Source of the DNA: Actinomycetales bacterium JB111
GTDB lineage: Bacteria > Actinomycetota > Actinomycetes > Actinomycetales > Actinomycetaceae
Direction: 5' to 3'
NCBI GenBank assembly: GCA_900163555.1
Contig: FUHX01000004.1
Location: 98,856 to 162,855 of the forward strand
Length of the DNA stretch: 64,000 bases
Of this stretch, positions 24,989 to 33,513 are shown piece after piece; within the stretch, counting starts at the first letter, position 1; each line of letters begins with the position of its first letter. A program made the translations under genes and the position numbers. The notes under the pieces were generated by a model, which was given only the letters and a program-made list of their open reading frames with translations, was not told the origin of the DNA and did no database searches.

Positions 24989-25942
24989 GTGCTGCGGGAC
25001 CTGCGACGTCGGCGCGGCGCTGCTCGGGTCCTCGGCGTCGCCCTCCTCGGCGGGCGCGAGGATGATGTCGAACTCCGCGGAGTTCCACTGGCCCTCGATC
25101 TCGCGGCCGTCCGGCGTCGCCGTCCCCGCCGGGTGCTCGACCCAGTCCTTGACGAGCGACTCCTTCACGCCGAACACGGCGTCGGAGGCGAGCAGCTCGT
25201 CACCGCGCACGAAGATGTGCGTGACCAGACGCCGGAAGCCGGGCGCGGTCACCATGAAGTGCAGGTGGCTCGCCCGCATCGGGGAGCGCTCGGTGGCCCT
25301 CAGCAGGTCGCCGACGGGCCCGTCGTACGGGATCGGGTACGGCGTGGGCTGGACGCCCCAGAACCGGAACGAGCCGTCCTCGCCGCTGGACAGATGGGCG
25401 CGGCCCTCCGTGCGGCCGTCGTCGTACTGGACGTCGTAGAAGCCGTCGTCGTCGGCCTCCCAGACCTCAAGGCGGGCGCCCGCGATCGGGTTGCCGTCGG
25501 TGTCCTTCACGGTTCCGGTGACCCAGGCGGGAATGCCGGACGCGCCCTGGGCGATGTCCCCGCCCAGCTCCACGCGCGGGGCCTCCTCCACGAAGAACGG
25601 CCCGAACACGGTGGCCTCCGTGGCGTCGCCCCGGGCCGGCTCGTTGACGGCGACGGTGAGCATCGAGGCGCCGAGCACGTCGGACAGGAGGATGAACTCC
25701 TGGCGGCTGCCGCTCGTGATGTCGCCGGCGCGGCGCAGGAACGCGATCGCCTCGTCCCACTCCTCCTGGGTGAGGCGCACGTCGCGGATGAACGCGTGCA
25801 GGTGGGTCACCAGGCTGCCCATGACCTGCTTGAGCCGCTCGTCGGGGGTGTTCTCGAAGCTCGCGATCACCTCGTCGAGGACCTGCGTCTCGCGGCGCTC
25901 CTGCTCGGATCCCGGCTCCGGTGCGGGGACGATCCTGCTCAT
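24974..25942 (-). CDS. Intradiol ring-cleavage dioxygenase, hydroxyquinol 1,2-dioxygenase type
   Basis: 322 residues: an N-terminal helical dimerisation region (1-100), then the catalytic beta domain. The likely Fe(III) ligands are Y169, Y202 (in [13 protein letters not shown]), H226 and H228 (SHLHFMV). The runs [14 protein letters not shown] and [17 protein letters not shown] fit hydroxyquinol and chlorocatechol dioxygenases better than plain catechol 1,2-dioxygenase. It would open hydroxyquinol to maleylacetate, the substrate of the reductase encoded 63 bp upstream on the same strand. The C-terminal 25 residues form an added acidic tail. A chlorocatechol role is the alternative. Confidence 0.88.
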   Translation of the reverse strand: MSRIVPAPEPGSEQERRETQVLDEVIASFENTPDERLKQVMGSLVTHLHAFIRDVRLTQEEWDEAIAFLRRAGDITSGSRQEFILLSDVLGASMLTVAVNEPARGDATEATVFGPFFVEEAPRVELGGDIAQGASGIPAWVTGTVKDTDGNPIAGARLEVWEADDDGFYDVQYDDGRTEGRAHLSSGEDGSFRFWGVQPTPYPIPYDGPVGDLLRATERSPMRASHLHFMVTAPGFRRLVTHIFVRGDELLASDAVFGVKESLVKDWVEHPAGTATPDGREIEGQWNSAEFDIILAPAEEGDAEDPSSAAPTSQVPQHSRPE

Positions 25943-26005
25943 CTCATGACCTCCATGTCATGTCGGTCCGCGCGTGGCGCGGTGGGTGTGGTCGGTTCGG
26001 GGGCG

Positions 26006-27106
26006 TCAGGCTGTCGGGGCGTCGCCGGCCTGGGCGCGCGCGAGGAGCGCGCGCAGGTCCGCCACCGTGACGGGGCGGGGGTTGGAGGCCGGCACCTTCT
26101 CCAGCGCCAGCCCGGCGGCCTCGTCGAGGTCGGCCTCGGCAAGCCCGAGGTCGCCGAGCGAGCGCGGCGCGCCGAGCGCGTCGTAGAGGGCGAGCAGCGC
26201 CCCGACGGCGTCGCTGCCGTCCCCGTAGCCCGCCGCGGCCAGGGAGGTGGCCACCCGGGAGGCGGCCGCCGGGGCGGCCGCGGCGTTGAACGCGAGGACG
26301 TGGGGCAGGACGACCGTGTGCAGGGCGGCGTGCTCGAGGTCGTACCGGCCGCCGAGCACGTGGCAGATCTTGTGGTGCATGCCGGACCCGGCCGCGGAGA
26401 ACGCGGCGGCCGCGAGGTAGGTGGCGTCCTGGAGCCGGGCGCGGGCGGCGAGGTCGGAGCCGTCCGCCACGACCGGTGCGAGCCCCTGGCCGAGGGCGCG
26501 GATCCCCTCGGTCGCGTACGCGGTGGAGACCATCGACTCGTTCGGCCCCCACAGCGAGTCGATGCAGTGGGCCATCGCGTTCAGGCCGGAGGTCACGGAC
26601 AGCCCGGCGGGCAGGGTGAGCGTGAGCTCCGGGTCGTACAGGACGGAGGCCGGCAGGACGCGGGGGTCCGAGCCGTTGACCTTGGTCTGGTTCTCCGTGA
26701 TCCCCCAGACGACGGTGGCCTCCGAGCCCGCGTACGTCGTCGGGATGGCGACGATCGCCACGTCGTCGGTGAGGGCGATCGCCTTGGCGAGCCCCGTCGT
26801 CGAGCCGCCTCCCAGGGCGACGACGACGCGCACGCCCCGCTCACGGGCCACGGCCCGCGCGGCCTCGGCCGCGTCGGCCGGCACGTGCGGGCGGACATCC
26901 GTGAAGGGTTCACCGACGTCGATCCCGGCGTCGCGCAGCGCGTCGAGGGGCGCCTGTGCGAGGGGCAGCTCGCGGTCGGAGACGATGACGAGGACAGGGC
27001 CGCCGCCGACCGCCGCGACCTCGTTGGCGAGGGCCGCGTGGGAGACCCCCGGGCCGCTGATCACGCGCTGGGGGTAGGCGACGAAGGTGCTGGTCGATTC
27101 GGTCAT
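26006..27106 (-). CDS. Maleylacetate reductase
   Basis: 366 residues of the iron-type alcohol dehydrogenase superfamily. The cofactor loop is VVALGGGSTTGLAKAIAL, followed by AIPTTYAGSEAT, SGLNAMAHCIDSLWGP and GMHHKICHVLGG, the motif set of maleylacetate reductases, where the metal-binding histidines of other family members are partly changed. It reduces maleylacetate to 3-oxoadipate with NAD(P)H, the exit of the hydroxyquinol and hydroquinone routes. ATG at 27106 has GGGAG upstream. First gene of the pair with the dioxygenase and divergent from an AraC regulator. Confidence 0.9.
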   Translation of the reverse strand: MTESTSTFVAYPQRVISGPGVSHAALANEVAAVGGGPVLVIVSDRELPLAQAPLDALRDAGIDVGEPFTDVRPHVPADAAEAARAVARERGVRVVVALGGGSTTGLAKAIALTDDVAIVAIPTTYAGSEATVVWGITENQTKVNGSDPRVLPASVLYDPELTLTLPAGLSVTSGLNAMAHCIDSLWGPNESMVSTAYATEGIRALGQGLAPVVADGSDLAARARLQDATYLAAAAFSAAGSGMHHKICHVLGGRYDLEHAALHTVVLPHVLAFNAAAAPAAASRVATSLAAAGYGDGSDAVGALLALYDALGAPRSLGDLGLAEADLDEAAGLALEKVPASNPRPVTVADLRALLARAQAGDAPTA

Positions 27107-27194
27107 GCTCCCACTCCCGTGTGGTCGGCGATCGGGGCGGACGCCCCGTCGATGGTGGTCGGTGGCCCGCTCGTCCGAAGTGTCGTCCACCGGC

Positions 27195-27244
27195 GGATAT
27201 CCGTCCAATAGCGACCCGAGGGCCGAGTCATAGTCGCTGGATAT
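27195..27244. promoter_or_regulatory. Candidate operator between the reductase and AraC genes
   Basis: AGCGAC at 27210-27215 and its complement GTCGCT at 27233-27238 are framed by GGATAT at 27195-27200 and 27239-27244. The symmetric set lies in the 375-bp divergent gap (27107-27481), which holds no gene I can support. Confidence 0.4.
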
Positions 27245-27481
27245 GGGTGGGCGAGCGCGTGCGCGGCGTGCGGGCCGTGTGATCCGATCATCCGCCCGCC
27301 GTCGGGCCCCGTCGACGGCGGGGCGTCCGTTGGTCGGATGCCTCCCCGACGGCGCCCGGCCGGACCGCGGACCCCTCGCCCGGGACGGGCGGGGACGCCG
27401 CTTGACCGCCCTGGGCCCGTGGTGCAACCTGAGCCGCAGAAGGCTCCCGCAGTGACGCGGGCACGCACCGGAGGTACACAC

Positions 27482-28519
27482 ATGACGCAGGTCGACGAGT
27501 TCTCGACCCGCGCCGTCGCGCCCGATCTCCGCTCCGCGGCGTGGGAGTCCACGAGCGCGCACCTCCTCCACAAGGTGTCGGTCGCGACCCCCGAGAGCGC
27601 ACCGATCGACGCGCGGATCTTCTCCACCCGCACGGGTGGGACGACGATCGCGGAGGTCTGGGCGACCGGGCACGTGGTGAGCCGGTCGCCGTCGGACATC
27701 GAGAACTTCCCGACCGGCGCCGTGGCGATCGCCGCCCAGCTCGGCGGCGCGGGGCACGGTGACGGGCTCGGACGGTCGCGCCGGACGGTCGACGCCGGCG
27801 ACGTCATGATGTTCGACGCCGACGCCCCGTTCCGGCGCGCGTACCTCACGGGCATGCACCTGCTCATGTGGCTGGTCCCCCGCGAGGACTTCCTCGACGC
27901 GGTCACCGCCTCGCGCCCCGTCGCCCGCGTGCTCGAGACGCGCCCGAACGGTGTCACCGACCAGCGCGTGCGCACGCTCGCGACCACCATGCTGCGCGGC
28001 GCGCTGTGGCACGAGGACCGGCGGCGCGAGGAGCGACGGATCGCCGAGACGGTCGAGCCTGTCACCCCGGCCGCGGCCGCCCTGATCGCGACGCACGAGT
28101 GGCGGCCGGCGGACGTCCTGCACGCGCTGCGGGTCGCGGTCCCCGGCGCCGCGCCGTCCCTGCGCGGGTACTTCCTGCTGGCGCGGGAGATCATCGACCA
28201 CCACCTGGCCGACCCGGACCTCGGCGCCGAGACGATCGCGTCCGCGATCGGCATCTCCGAGCGGCACCTCAGCCGCGTCCTCGCCTCCGAGGGCACGTCG
28301 GCCCCGCGGCTGATCACCGACCGGCGACTCGCACGCACCCGGCGTGACGTGCTCGATCCCGCGCTGAGCGAACGGCCGCTCGCCGAGCTCGGCCACCGGT
28401 GGGGGCTGTCCGCCCCGGCCCACCTCTCCCGCGTGTACCGGGACCGGTTCGGGCTCACGCCGCGGGAGGACCGCCGGCGCTCGGCCGGGTACCCGATCCC
28501 CCGCATCCGCACAGAGTGA
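27482..28519 (+). CDS. AraC-family transcriptional regulator
   Basis: 345 residues. The N-terminal part (about 20-200) resembles the AraC-binding-like domain found in NitR/FeaR-type regulators. The C-terminal region (about 225-335) has two helix-turn-helix units, with LGAETIASAIGISERHLSRVLASEG in the first and LGHRWGLSAPAHLSRVYRDRFGLTPRE in the second. GGAGG lies 7 nt before the ATG. It is divergent from the maleylacetate reductase/dioxygenase pair, which it probably activates in response to an aromatic compound. Confidence 0.9.
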   Translation: MTQVDEFSTRAVAPDLRSAAWESTSAHLLHKVSVATPESAPIDARIFSTRTGGTTIAEVWATGHVVSRSPSDIENFPTGAVAIAAQLGGAGHGDGLGRSRRTVDAGDVMMFDADAPFRRAYLTGMHLLMWLVPREDFLDAVTASRPVARVLETRPNGVTDQRVRTLATTMLRGALWHEDRRREERRIAETVEPVTPAAAALIATHEWRPADVLHALRVAVPGAAPSLRGYFLLAREIIDHHLADPDLGAETIASAIGISERHLSRVLASEGTSAPRLITDRRLARTRRDVLDPALSERPLAELGHRWGLSAPAHLSRVYRDRFGLTPREDRRRSAGYPIPRIRTE

Positions 28520-28571
28520 GCGCCGCGGGCCGGCGGGCGCGATGCCCGCCGGCCCCACGACGGCCCCGCCC

Positions 28572-29561
28572 TCAGAGGGTCGTGTCCCGCGTGGCGTCGG
28601 TCGGGTTGGTCGGGATCGTGACCGGGTCGAGCTTGGCCATGATCTCGTCGCGCTTGCCCTCCCAGTGCGGGGGCAGCATGAACTGGGTGCCGAGCTCCTC
28701 CGGGGACTCGTCGCACGTCCAGCCACCCTCGTCGTGGGTCACGGCCAGCTCGAACAGCGCGCCGCCGGGCGTGCGCATGTAGTTGGACTTGAAGTAGGTC
28801 CGGTCCTTGAGGTCGGAGGCGTCGGTGTAGCCGATGCCCTCGAGGTCGAACTTCACCTCCGCCTGGTTCTCCAGGTTGTCCATGTTCCACGCGAAGTGGT
28901 GGAACGTGCCGGAGCCGTAGCGCCAGGTCCCGGGCTCCTCCGTGCGGTTGACGACGAGCTCGACCGCGTTGCCGATCTCCGGCGAACCCACCGCCAGCTG
29001 AACGCGCTCGCCCTCCTCGCGCAGGCGCCCCGCGTAGAACGACTGGTCGAGGAACTCGACCATGTTCTCGGGGTTCTGCACGTGGATGCCGACCCCGTAG
29101 ATCCCGTGGATGGCGTGCTCGCCGCCGACCCCGCCCTCGGTCCAGCCCACGCGGGGGTCGTTCTCGACCTCGACGAACTGGTAGTTGATGCCCGACGGGT
29201 GGTCGAACGCCAGGCGGCGCGTGCCGAGGGCGTCGACGTCCTTCGTCTCCACGCCGAACGAGTTCAGGCGCTTCGTCCAGTAGTCGAGGGACCCCGCGGG
29301 GACGGACAGCAGGTTCTCGCGCGCCTGGTTCGTGCCGCGACGGCCCACCAGGCCGGCCTGCTTCCAGGGGAAGGTCGTGATGACGGACGACGGGTCGCCC
29401 GCCGCGTTCGAGTAGTACAGGTGGTAGATCGGCAGACCGCCGTCGAACAGGACGGTCTTCTTGATGAACCGCATGCCCAGCACGCCGACGTGGAAGTCGA
29501 CATCCTCCTGAGCGTCGCCGACCGAGAGCGTGACGTGGTGCGATCCGTTGATGTGCGGCAT
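28572..29561 (-). CDS. PcpA/LinE-type hydroquinone ring-cleavage dioxygenase (VOC family)
   Basis: 329 residues with two vicinal-oxygen-chelate modules. Alignment by eye with PcpA (dichlorohydroquinone dioxygenase) holds from GSHHVTLSVG, FIKKTVLFDGGLPIYHLYY and TTFPW through the end. The Fe(II) ligands should be H9, H222 (in FHHFAW) and E271 (in GGALFELAVTHDE). Members cleave para-diphenols between adjacent OH- and H- or Cl-bearing carbons; hydroquinone gives 4-hydroxymuconic semialdehyde, one oxidation short of maleylacetate. An MhqD-like esterase gene lies just upstream, as in quinone-detoxifying Mhq loci, so detoxification rather than growth is also possible. Confidence 0.88.
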   Translation of the reverse strand: MPHINGSHHVTLSVGDAQEDVDFHVGVLGMRFIKKTVLFDGGLPIYHLYYSNAAGDPSSVITTFPWKQAGLVGRRGTNQARENLLSVPAGSLDYWTKRLNSFGVETKDVDALGTRRLAFDHPSGINYQFVEVENDPRVGWTEGGVGGEHAIHGIYGVGIHVQNPENMVEFLDQSFYAGRLREEGERVQLAVGSPEIGNAVELVVNRTEEPGTWRYGSGTFHHFAWNMDNLENQAEVKFDLEGIGYTDASDLKDRTYFKSNYMRTPGGALFELAVTHDEGGWTCDESPEELGTQFMLPPHWEGKRDEIMAKLDPVTIPTNPTDATRDTTL

Positions 29562-29741
29562 GGGAACTCCCTTGATCCTCGCAGCCTTGCGCGCGGACCA
29601 GTCCCGTCCGCGCGCCTCGTCCGCCGACGGTAGGCAGGAAGGTTCCCGGGCGTCGTCGGGGGCGGGCGAGGGTGGCGGATCCAGTCAACTCTCCGGCCCG
29701 CTGCCCGGGAGTGGCCCGGGGCCGTCCGGGCGCGCGCCGCG

Positions 29742-30401
29742 TCAGCGCGCGGCGGCCGAGCGGATGAGATCCGCGAGCAGGCCCACCTGGCCGTCGCTCA
29801 CGTCGTGCGCGTCCCCGGGGCGCACGTCGACCGTCGCCTCGGCGCCGCGGTCCGCGAGCGCCCGGACCGTCTCCTCGGTCCGGAACATCGGCGCCCAGGG
29901 GTCGGTGTCGGTGAGCGCCATCCGCACGGGAATCCCGTCCAGGCGCGCGCCGCCGGTCGGCGGCGCCATCCCCTCGGGCCCCACGTAACCGCCCGCGAAC
30001 AGGGCGGCCCCGCCGATCCCCCCGGCCGCCGGCTCCGACAGCAGGAGCGTCGAGAGCAGGCACGAGCCCTGGGAGAAGCCGAACAGCACGACCCTGTCGC
30101 GTTCGAACCCGTCGGCCTGGAGCGCGTCGAGCCCGAGGACCATGGCGGCGAGCGCGGCATCGAGCGCCGGCTGGTTCTCCTCGAGCGGGGCGACAAACCG
30201 CTGCGGGTACCAGCTGTCCCCCTCGGCCTGCGGGAGGAGTGCGGTCACAGCGGGCAGGTCGGCGGGCAGCCGGTCGAGGACGTCGGCCATGTAGCTCGTC
30301 TGCTGCGACCTGCCGTGGACGGCAAGGACCGCCACCTTCGCCTCGGACGGGTCCGCGCCCCAGCGGCGCCCCTCGATGTCGCCCAGCATGACCGTGTCCA
30401 T
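29742..30401 (-). CDS. MhqD-like alpha/beta-hydrolase (carboxylesterase/phospholipase family)
   Basis: 219 residues with a compact alpha/beta-hydrolase core: AVHGRSQQTSYM for the oxyanion region, the nucleophile S110 in FGFSQGSC, and late TDTDPWAP and GDAHDVS supplying the acid and histidine. It belongs with the small carboxylesterases that include MhqD, often coded beside hydroquinone dioxygenases of the MhqO/LinE group, as it is here. ATG at 30401 has GGGAG upstream; an arginine-rich upstream extension is rejected. The physiological ester is unknown. Confidence 0.83.
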   Translation of the reverse strand: MDTVMLGDIEGRRWGADPSEAKVAVLAVHGRSQQTSYMADVLDRLPADLPAVTALLPQAEGDSWYPQRFVAPLEENQPALDAALAAMVLGLDALQADGFERDRVVLFGFSQGSCLLSTLLLSEPAAGGIGGAALFAGGYVGPEGMAPPTGGARLDGIPVRMALTDTDPWAPMFRTEETVRALADRGAEATVDVRPGDAHDVSDGQVGLLADLIRSAAAR

Positions 30402-30661
30402 CCGGCACTCCCTCGTCGTGGCGTCGTTGCTCGTCACGGACTCTGCCAGATGACGCGGCCGGCGGCATCGTCGTCGGGCATGCCGGACGCGTCGTCGGCC
30501 GCCCCGGACGCGCCGTCGGGCCGCCCGCCTCACAGGCCGCGTCCAGCCCCGGGCGAAAGTCTGCGCCGGCTCCCAGGTGGGGTGCAGGTAGCGCGCGTGT
30601 TCGCTCCTTAGCTTGTCTCTCGAACGGGTCGACCACGCGGCCCCGAGGGAAGGACGAGGAC

Positions 30662-30829
30662 ATGCACTTCACCACCTCTCAGGACAAGCTGGCGGCTGCG
30701 TTCGCACTGATGGCGGCCATCAGCCTGTCGGGTTACACGATCGGCGTCGCGGACGGCGCGGGTCCGTCCGACGTCGACCAGAGCCCGCCCGCAGCGGAGG
30801 AGTCCCCGGCGCCGGCCGCCACCGAGTGA
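30662..30829 (+). CDS. Small 55-residue single-span membrane protein
   Basis: A short gene with start ATG 30662, preceded by a purine-rich GGGAAGGACGAGGA. The product begins MHFTTSQDKLAAAFALMAAI, has one hydrophobic helix (about 10-32, ending SGYTIGVADG), and ends in an acidic proline/alanine tail. There is no close named family I know. It stands alone, divergent from the esterase gene and ending one base before the converging hydroxylase stop. The clean ribosome site, plausible membrane topology and gap-filling position support a real gene; function unknown. Confidence 0.6.
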   Translation: MHFTTSQDKLAAAFALMAAISLSGYTIGVADGAGPSDVDQSPPAAEESPAPAATE

Positions 30830-30830
30830 G

Positions 30831-32432
30831 TCATGCGCGCATCGACGGGGCGGACGCCTGCACGCCCTGCCCGACCGAGCCGCCGAGGGCCTCCTCGTAC
30901 GACCGCACGAGGTCGCCGAGATCGCCCGGCTGCCGGGCGCAGCCGTACATGTAGAAGTCGGGCCTGACGAGGACCCCGACGACGCCCAGATTGTCGAAGA
31001 AGGCCGCGTAGTCACCCGCGGGATCGGCGACGTCCCCGTCCCCGCCGACGACGACAACCCGTCCCACGTAGGACGACCCGGCCGCCAGCCCGTCCGCGTC
31101 CGCCCGGCTCATCGCGCGCCCGTCGACGACGAGGGTCGCCCCGTAGCCGACGACGCGGTCGAAGAGGTTCGGCTCGTCGTCGGCCGGACGTTCGGAATCC
31201 GGCCCGTCGGCGCCCGGACACGCGACGCGCCCCTGGATCGCGAGCCGGCCGTCGGCCGGGTCGTTGGAACGCACCACGCCGGGGCCGAGGCCGGGGAAGA
31301 CGACCTTGTCGGGCGTGACGCTCGCCCGGCGGCGCGCCAGGTACTCCTCGTCCCGCCTCGCCGCCGCCTCGGGGTCGCGCATCGTCTGGATCGAGCCCAG
31401 CTCCTTGCCCTTGAGCACCACGAACGTCACGTGCGGCTCGCGCTCGCTCTGGTAGGTGTCGAGGAGCGCGGGCCCCGCGAGTCCCCGGAGGATCAGGTCC
31501 AGCTTGAACGCGAGGTTCTGGGCGTCCCGGATCCCGGAGCACATGCCCTGCCCGAGGAACGGCGGCATCTGGTGCGCGGCATCCCCCGCGAGCAGGATCC
31601 GGTCCGACCTCCATCGCGTCGCGATCCGGGAGCGGAACGTGTAGGTGGCGACGCGGATGAGCTCGGCGTCGTCGGGCGTGAGGTGGGTGGACACTCGCCG
31701 CCAGACCTTCTCCGGGTCGGCCTCCGACGCGAAGGCCTCCTCCGAGTCGAGCATGAAGCTGAACCGGTGGTGCGTCGGCCCGAGGGAGATGATCGACTGC
31801 GGCTGCGCGGGGTTGCAGACCTGCGAGGCGTCGGGCAGGTCGATCGGCCCCGTGAGCCGGAAGTCGCAGACCATCCACGGCTCCGCGAAGCCGTGGTCGA
31901 CCTCGTCGATCCCCAGGAACGAGCGCGTGAAGCTGTTCCCGCCGTCGCAGGCCACGACGTAGGCCGCGGTGAGGGACTCGCCGCCGTCGACGTGCACCTG
32001 CACGGCGTCCTCGGTCGTCGTGTACCCGACGACGGGGGACGAGAACCGCACGTCCACGCCGAGCTCGCGGCACCTCGCGTCCAGCGCGGACTCCAGGTCG
32101 GGCTGGTACATCATGTACCACTCCGCCCAGCCGGCCCGGCCGCGGGGCGCGTACTCGACCTCGAGGAGGAGCTCCCCGTCGGCGTTGCGCCACTCGTAGT
32201 TCGGCTGCGGCTTGATGAGCGGCAGCATGTGCTCCGCGATGCCGATCTGGTCGAAGGTCCGCATCGTCTCGTCGTCGAAGATCGCCGCGCGCGGGAGGTT
32301 GTACAGGCCCGCGTACCGCTCCAGGCAGGTCACGCGGTACCCGAGCTGGGCGAGCCGGACGGCCATCGCCATGCCGACCGGCCCGTACCCCACGACGACG
32401 ACGTCGGCGTCCGGCCTGGTCACGTCGCTCAC
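30831..32432 (-). CDS. MhpA-like FAD-dependent aromatic hydroxylase
   Basis: 533 residues. FAD elements are DVVVVGYGPVGMAMAVRLAQLG, YVVACDGGNSFTR and DRILLAGDAAHQMPPFLGQGMCSGIRDAQN, the last being the signature of 3-(3-hydroxyphenyl)propionate hydroxylase-like enzymes. A thioredoxin-like C-terminal domain follows. The start is GTG 32432, overlapping the decarboxylase stop as GTGA. Translational coupling to a gamma-resorcylate-type decarboxylase suggests that it hydroxylates the decarboxylated phenol, for example resorcinol to hydroxyquinol. This is inference, since a TfdB-like enzyme at 21946 could do the same step. Confidence 0.88.
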   Translation of the reverse strand: MSDVTRPDADVVVVGYGPVGMAMAVRLAQLGYRVTCLERYAGLYNLPRAAIFDDETMRTFDQIGIAEHMLPLIKPQPNYEWRNADGELLLEVEYAPRGRAGWAEWYMMYQPDLESALDARCRELGVDVRFSSPVVGYTTTEDAVQVHVDGGESLTAAYVVACDGGNSFTRSFLGIDEVDHGFAEPWMVCDFRLTGPIDLPDASQVCNPAQPQSIISLGPTHHRFSFMLDSEEAFASEADPEKVWRRVSTHLTPDDAELIRVATYTFRSRIATRWRSDRILLAGDAAHQMPPFLGQGMCSGIRDAQNLAFKLDLILRGLAGPALLDTYQSEREPHVTFVVLKGKELGSIQTMRDPEAAARRDEEYLARRRASVTPDKVVFPGLGPGVVRSNDPADGRLAIQGRVACPGADGPDSERPADDEPNLFDRVVGYGATLVVDGRAMSRADADGLAAGSSYVGRVVVVGGDGDVADPAGDYAAFFDNLGVVGVLVRPDFYMYGCARQPGDLGDLVRSYEEALGGSVGQGVQASAPSMRA

Positions 32433-33403
32433 TTCCCCGGGGCCGGCAGGCGCAGGAGCCGCTCGGCGTTGCCGTGGGCGATCGCGTGGCGGGTGTCCTC
32501 GTCGATGTCGACGCTCCGGATGAAGTCCGTGGTCGCCGCCATCTCCTCGAACGGGTAGTCCGTGCCGAGCAGGATGTGCTCGGGTCCGAGGGCCATGAGC
32601 GCGGAGGAGAGCGGGGCCGCGTCGCACACGCCGGACGTCGTGATGTAGAGGTTCCGCCGGAGGTACTCGGACGGGTAGCCGAGGTCGAGCTCGATCCCGT
32701 GGTGGTTGTGGAAGTCCCACCGCGAGTCCAGCCGCCACAGCGCGTACGGCAGCCCCTCGCCCATGTGCCCGAGCAGCAGCTTGGCCTCGGGGATGTCGTC
32801 GAAGACCTTCCCGAAGATGAGGCGCAGCGTGTGGGTCGCGGTGTCCAGGCCCCAGCTCCACATGGGGCCGACGAGCTCGGGGTGGCCGGAGAACGTGTCC
32901 GCCAGGTCGACGCCGTTGGCGGGATGCAGGTAGATCGGCACGTCCAGCTCGGCGGCCTTCTCCCACACGACCCGCTGGGACGGGTGGTCGAGGTACATGC
33001 CGTTCGTGTGCGCGTTGACGAGCGCGCCGTGGAAGCCGAGCTGGACCACGGCACGCTCGAGCTCCGCCGCCGCCCGCTGTGGATCCTGCAGCGGCAGCGC
33101 CGCGAAGCCGGCGAACCGGTCCGGCCGCCGCTGCACCACGCCGGCCAGGAAGTCGTTCACGGTGCGCGCGGAGTCGACCGCGACGTCCGCGTCCGTCTCG
33201 GCCTGCAGACCGGGCGAGTTCAGCGACAGCACCTGCACGTCCAGCCCCGTGGAGTCCATCAGGTCGATCCGCTCGTCGAACAGATCCAGCAGTCTCCGCG
33301 AGGCGTCCGCCCACGCCTGAGGCTTGGCGACGGTCGAGGTCGAGGCCCCGTAGGCGACGAGCTCCGGCGTCACGAAGTGTTCTTCCAGTCCGATGGTGCG
33401 CAT
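32429..33403 (-). CDS. Gamma-resorcylate decarboxylase-like amidohydrolase (ACMSD family)
   Basis: 324 residues, TIM-barrel amidohydrolase fold. Likely metal ligands are E7 and H9 (LEEHF), H160 (YLHP), H213 (LGHMGEGLPYALWRLD) and D282 (GTDYPFE), and ITTSG is present. This set and the FAALPLQDP region match 2,6-dihydroxybenzoate (gamma-resorcylate) decarboxylases along the whole length. These enzymes remove CO2 reversibly from ortho-hydroxybenzoates without a redox cofactor. Gamma-resorcylate would give resorcinol; salicylate or 2,3-dihydroxybenzoate are alternatives. GAGGAAGG precedes the ATG. First gene of a two-gene operon, divergent from an SDR gene. Confidence 0.86.
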   Translation of the reverse strand: MRTIGLEEHFVTPELVAYGASTSTVAKPQAWADASRRLLDLFDERIDLMDSTGLDVQVLSLNSPGLQAETDADVAVDSARTVNDFLAGVVQRRPDRFAGFAALPLQDPQRAAAELERAVVQLGFHGALVNAHTNGMYLDHPSQRVVWEKAAELDVPIYLHPANGVDLADTFSGHPELVGPMWSWGLDTATHTLRLIFGKVFDDIPEAKLLLGHMGEGLPYALWRLDSRWDFHNHHGIELDLGYPSEYLRRNLYITTSGVCDAAPLSSALMALGPEHILLGTDYPFEEMAATTDFIRSVDIDEDTRHAIAHGNAERLLRLPAPGK

Positions 33404-33430
33404 GCGGATCCTTCCTCATTGAGTAAACCG

Positions 33431-33448
33431 CTTGCGCCATAGTGCAAG
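33431..33448. promoter_or_regulatory. Candidate operator in the decarboxylase/SDR divergent promoter
   Basis: CTTGC-N8-GCAAG (33431-33448) is a symmetric site in the 110-bp gap between two divergent operons, a good place for one regulator to control both. Arms are only 5 bp, so confidence is low. Confidence 0.35.
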
Positions 33449-33513
33449 AGGGCGCATCATGTGTCAACGCAGCGGCACCGACGCCGCCGCGACGCAGAGG
33501 AGGGTCGCCGCCG

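Noticed and set aside
27103..30675. A 1190-codon leftward frame crossing the AraC, dioxygenase and esterase genes.
   Set aside because: It overlaps three well-supported genes in other frames or strands and has an Arg/Pro/Gly-rich composition typical of a shadow reading.
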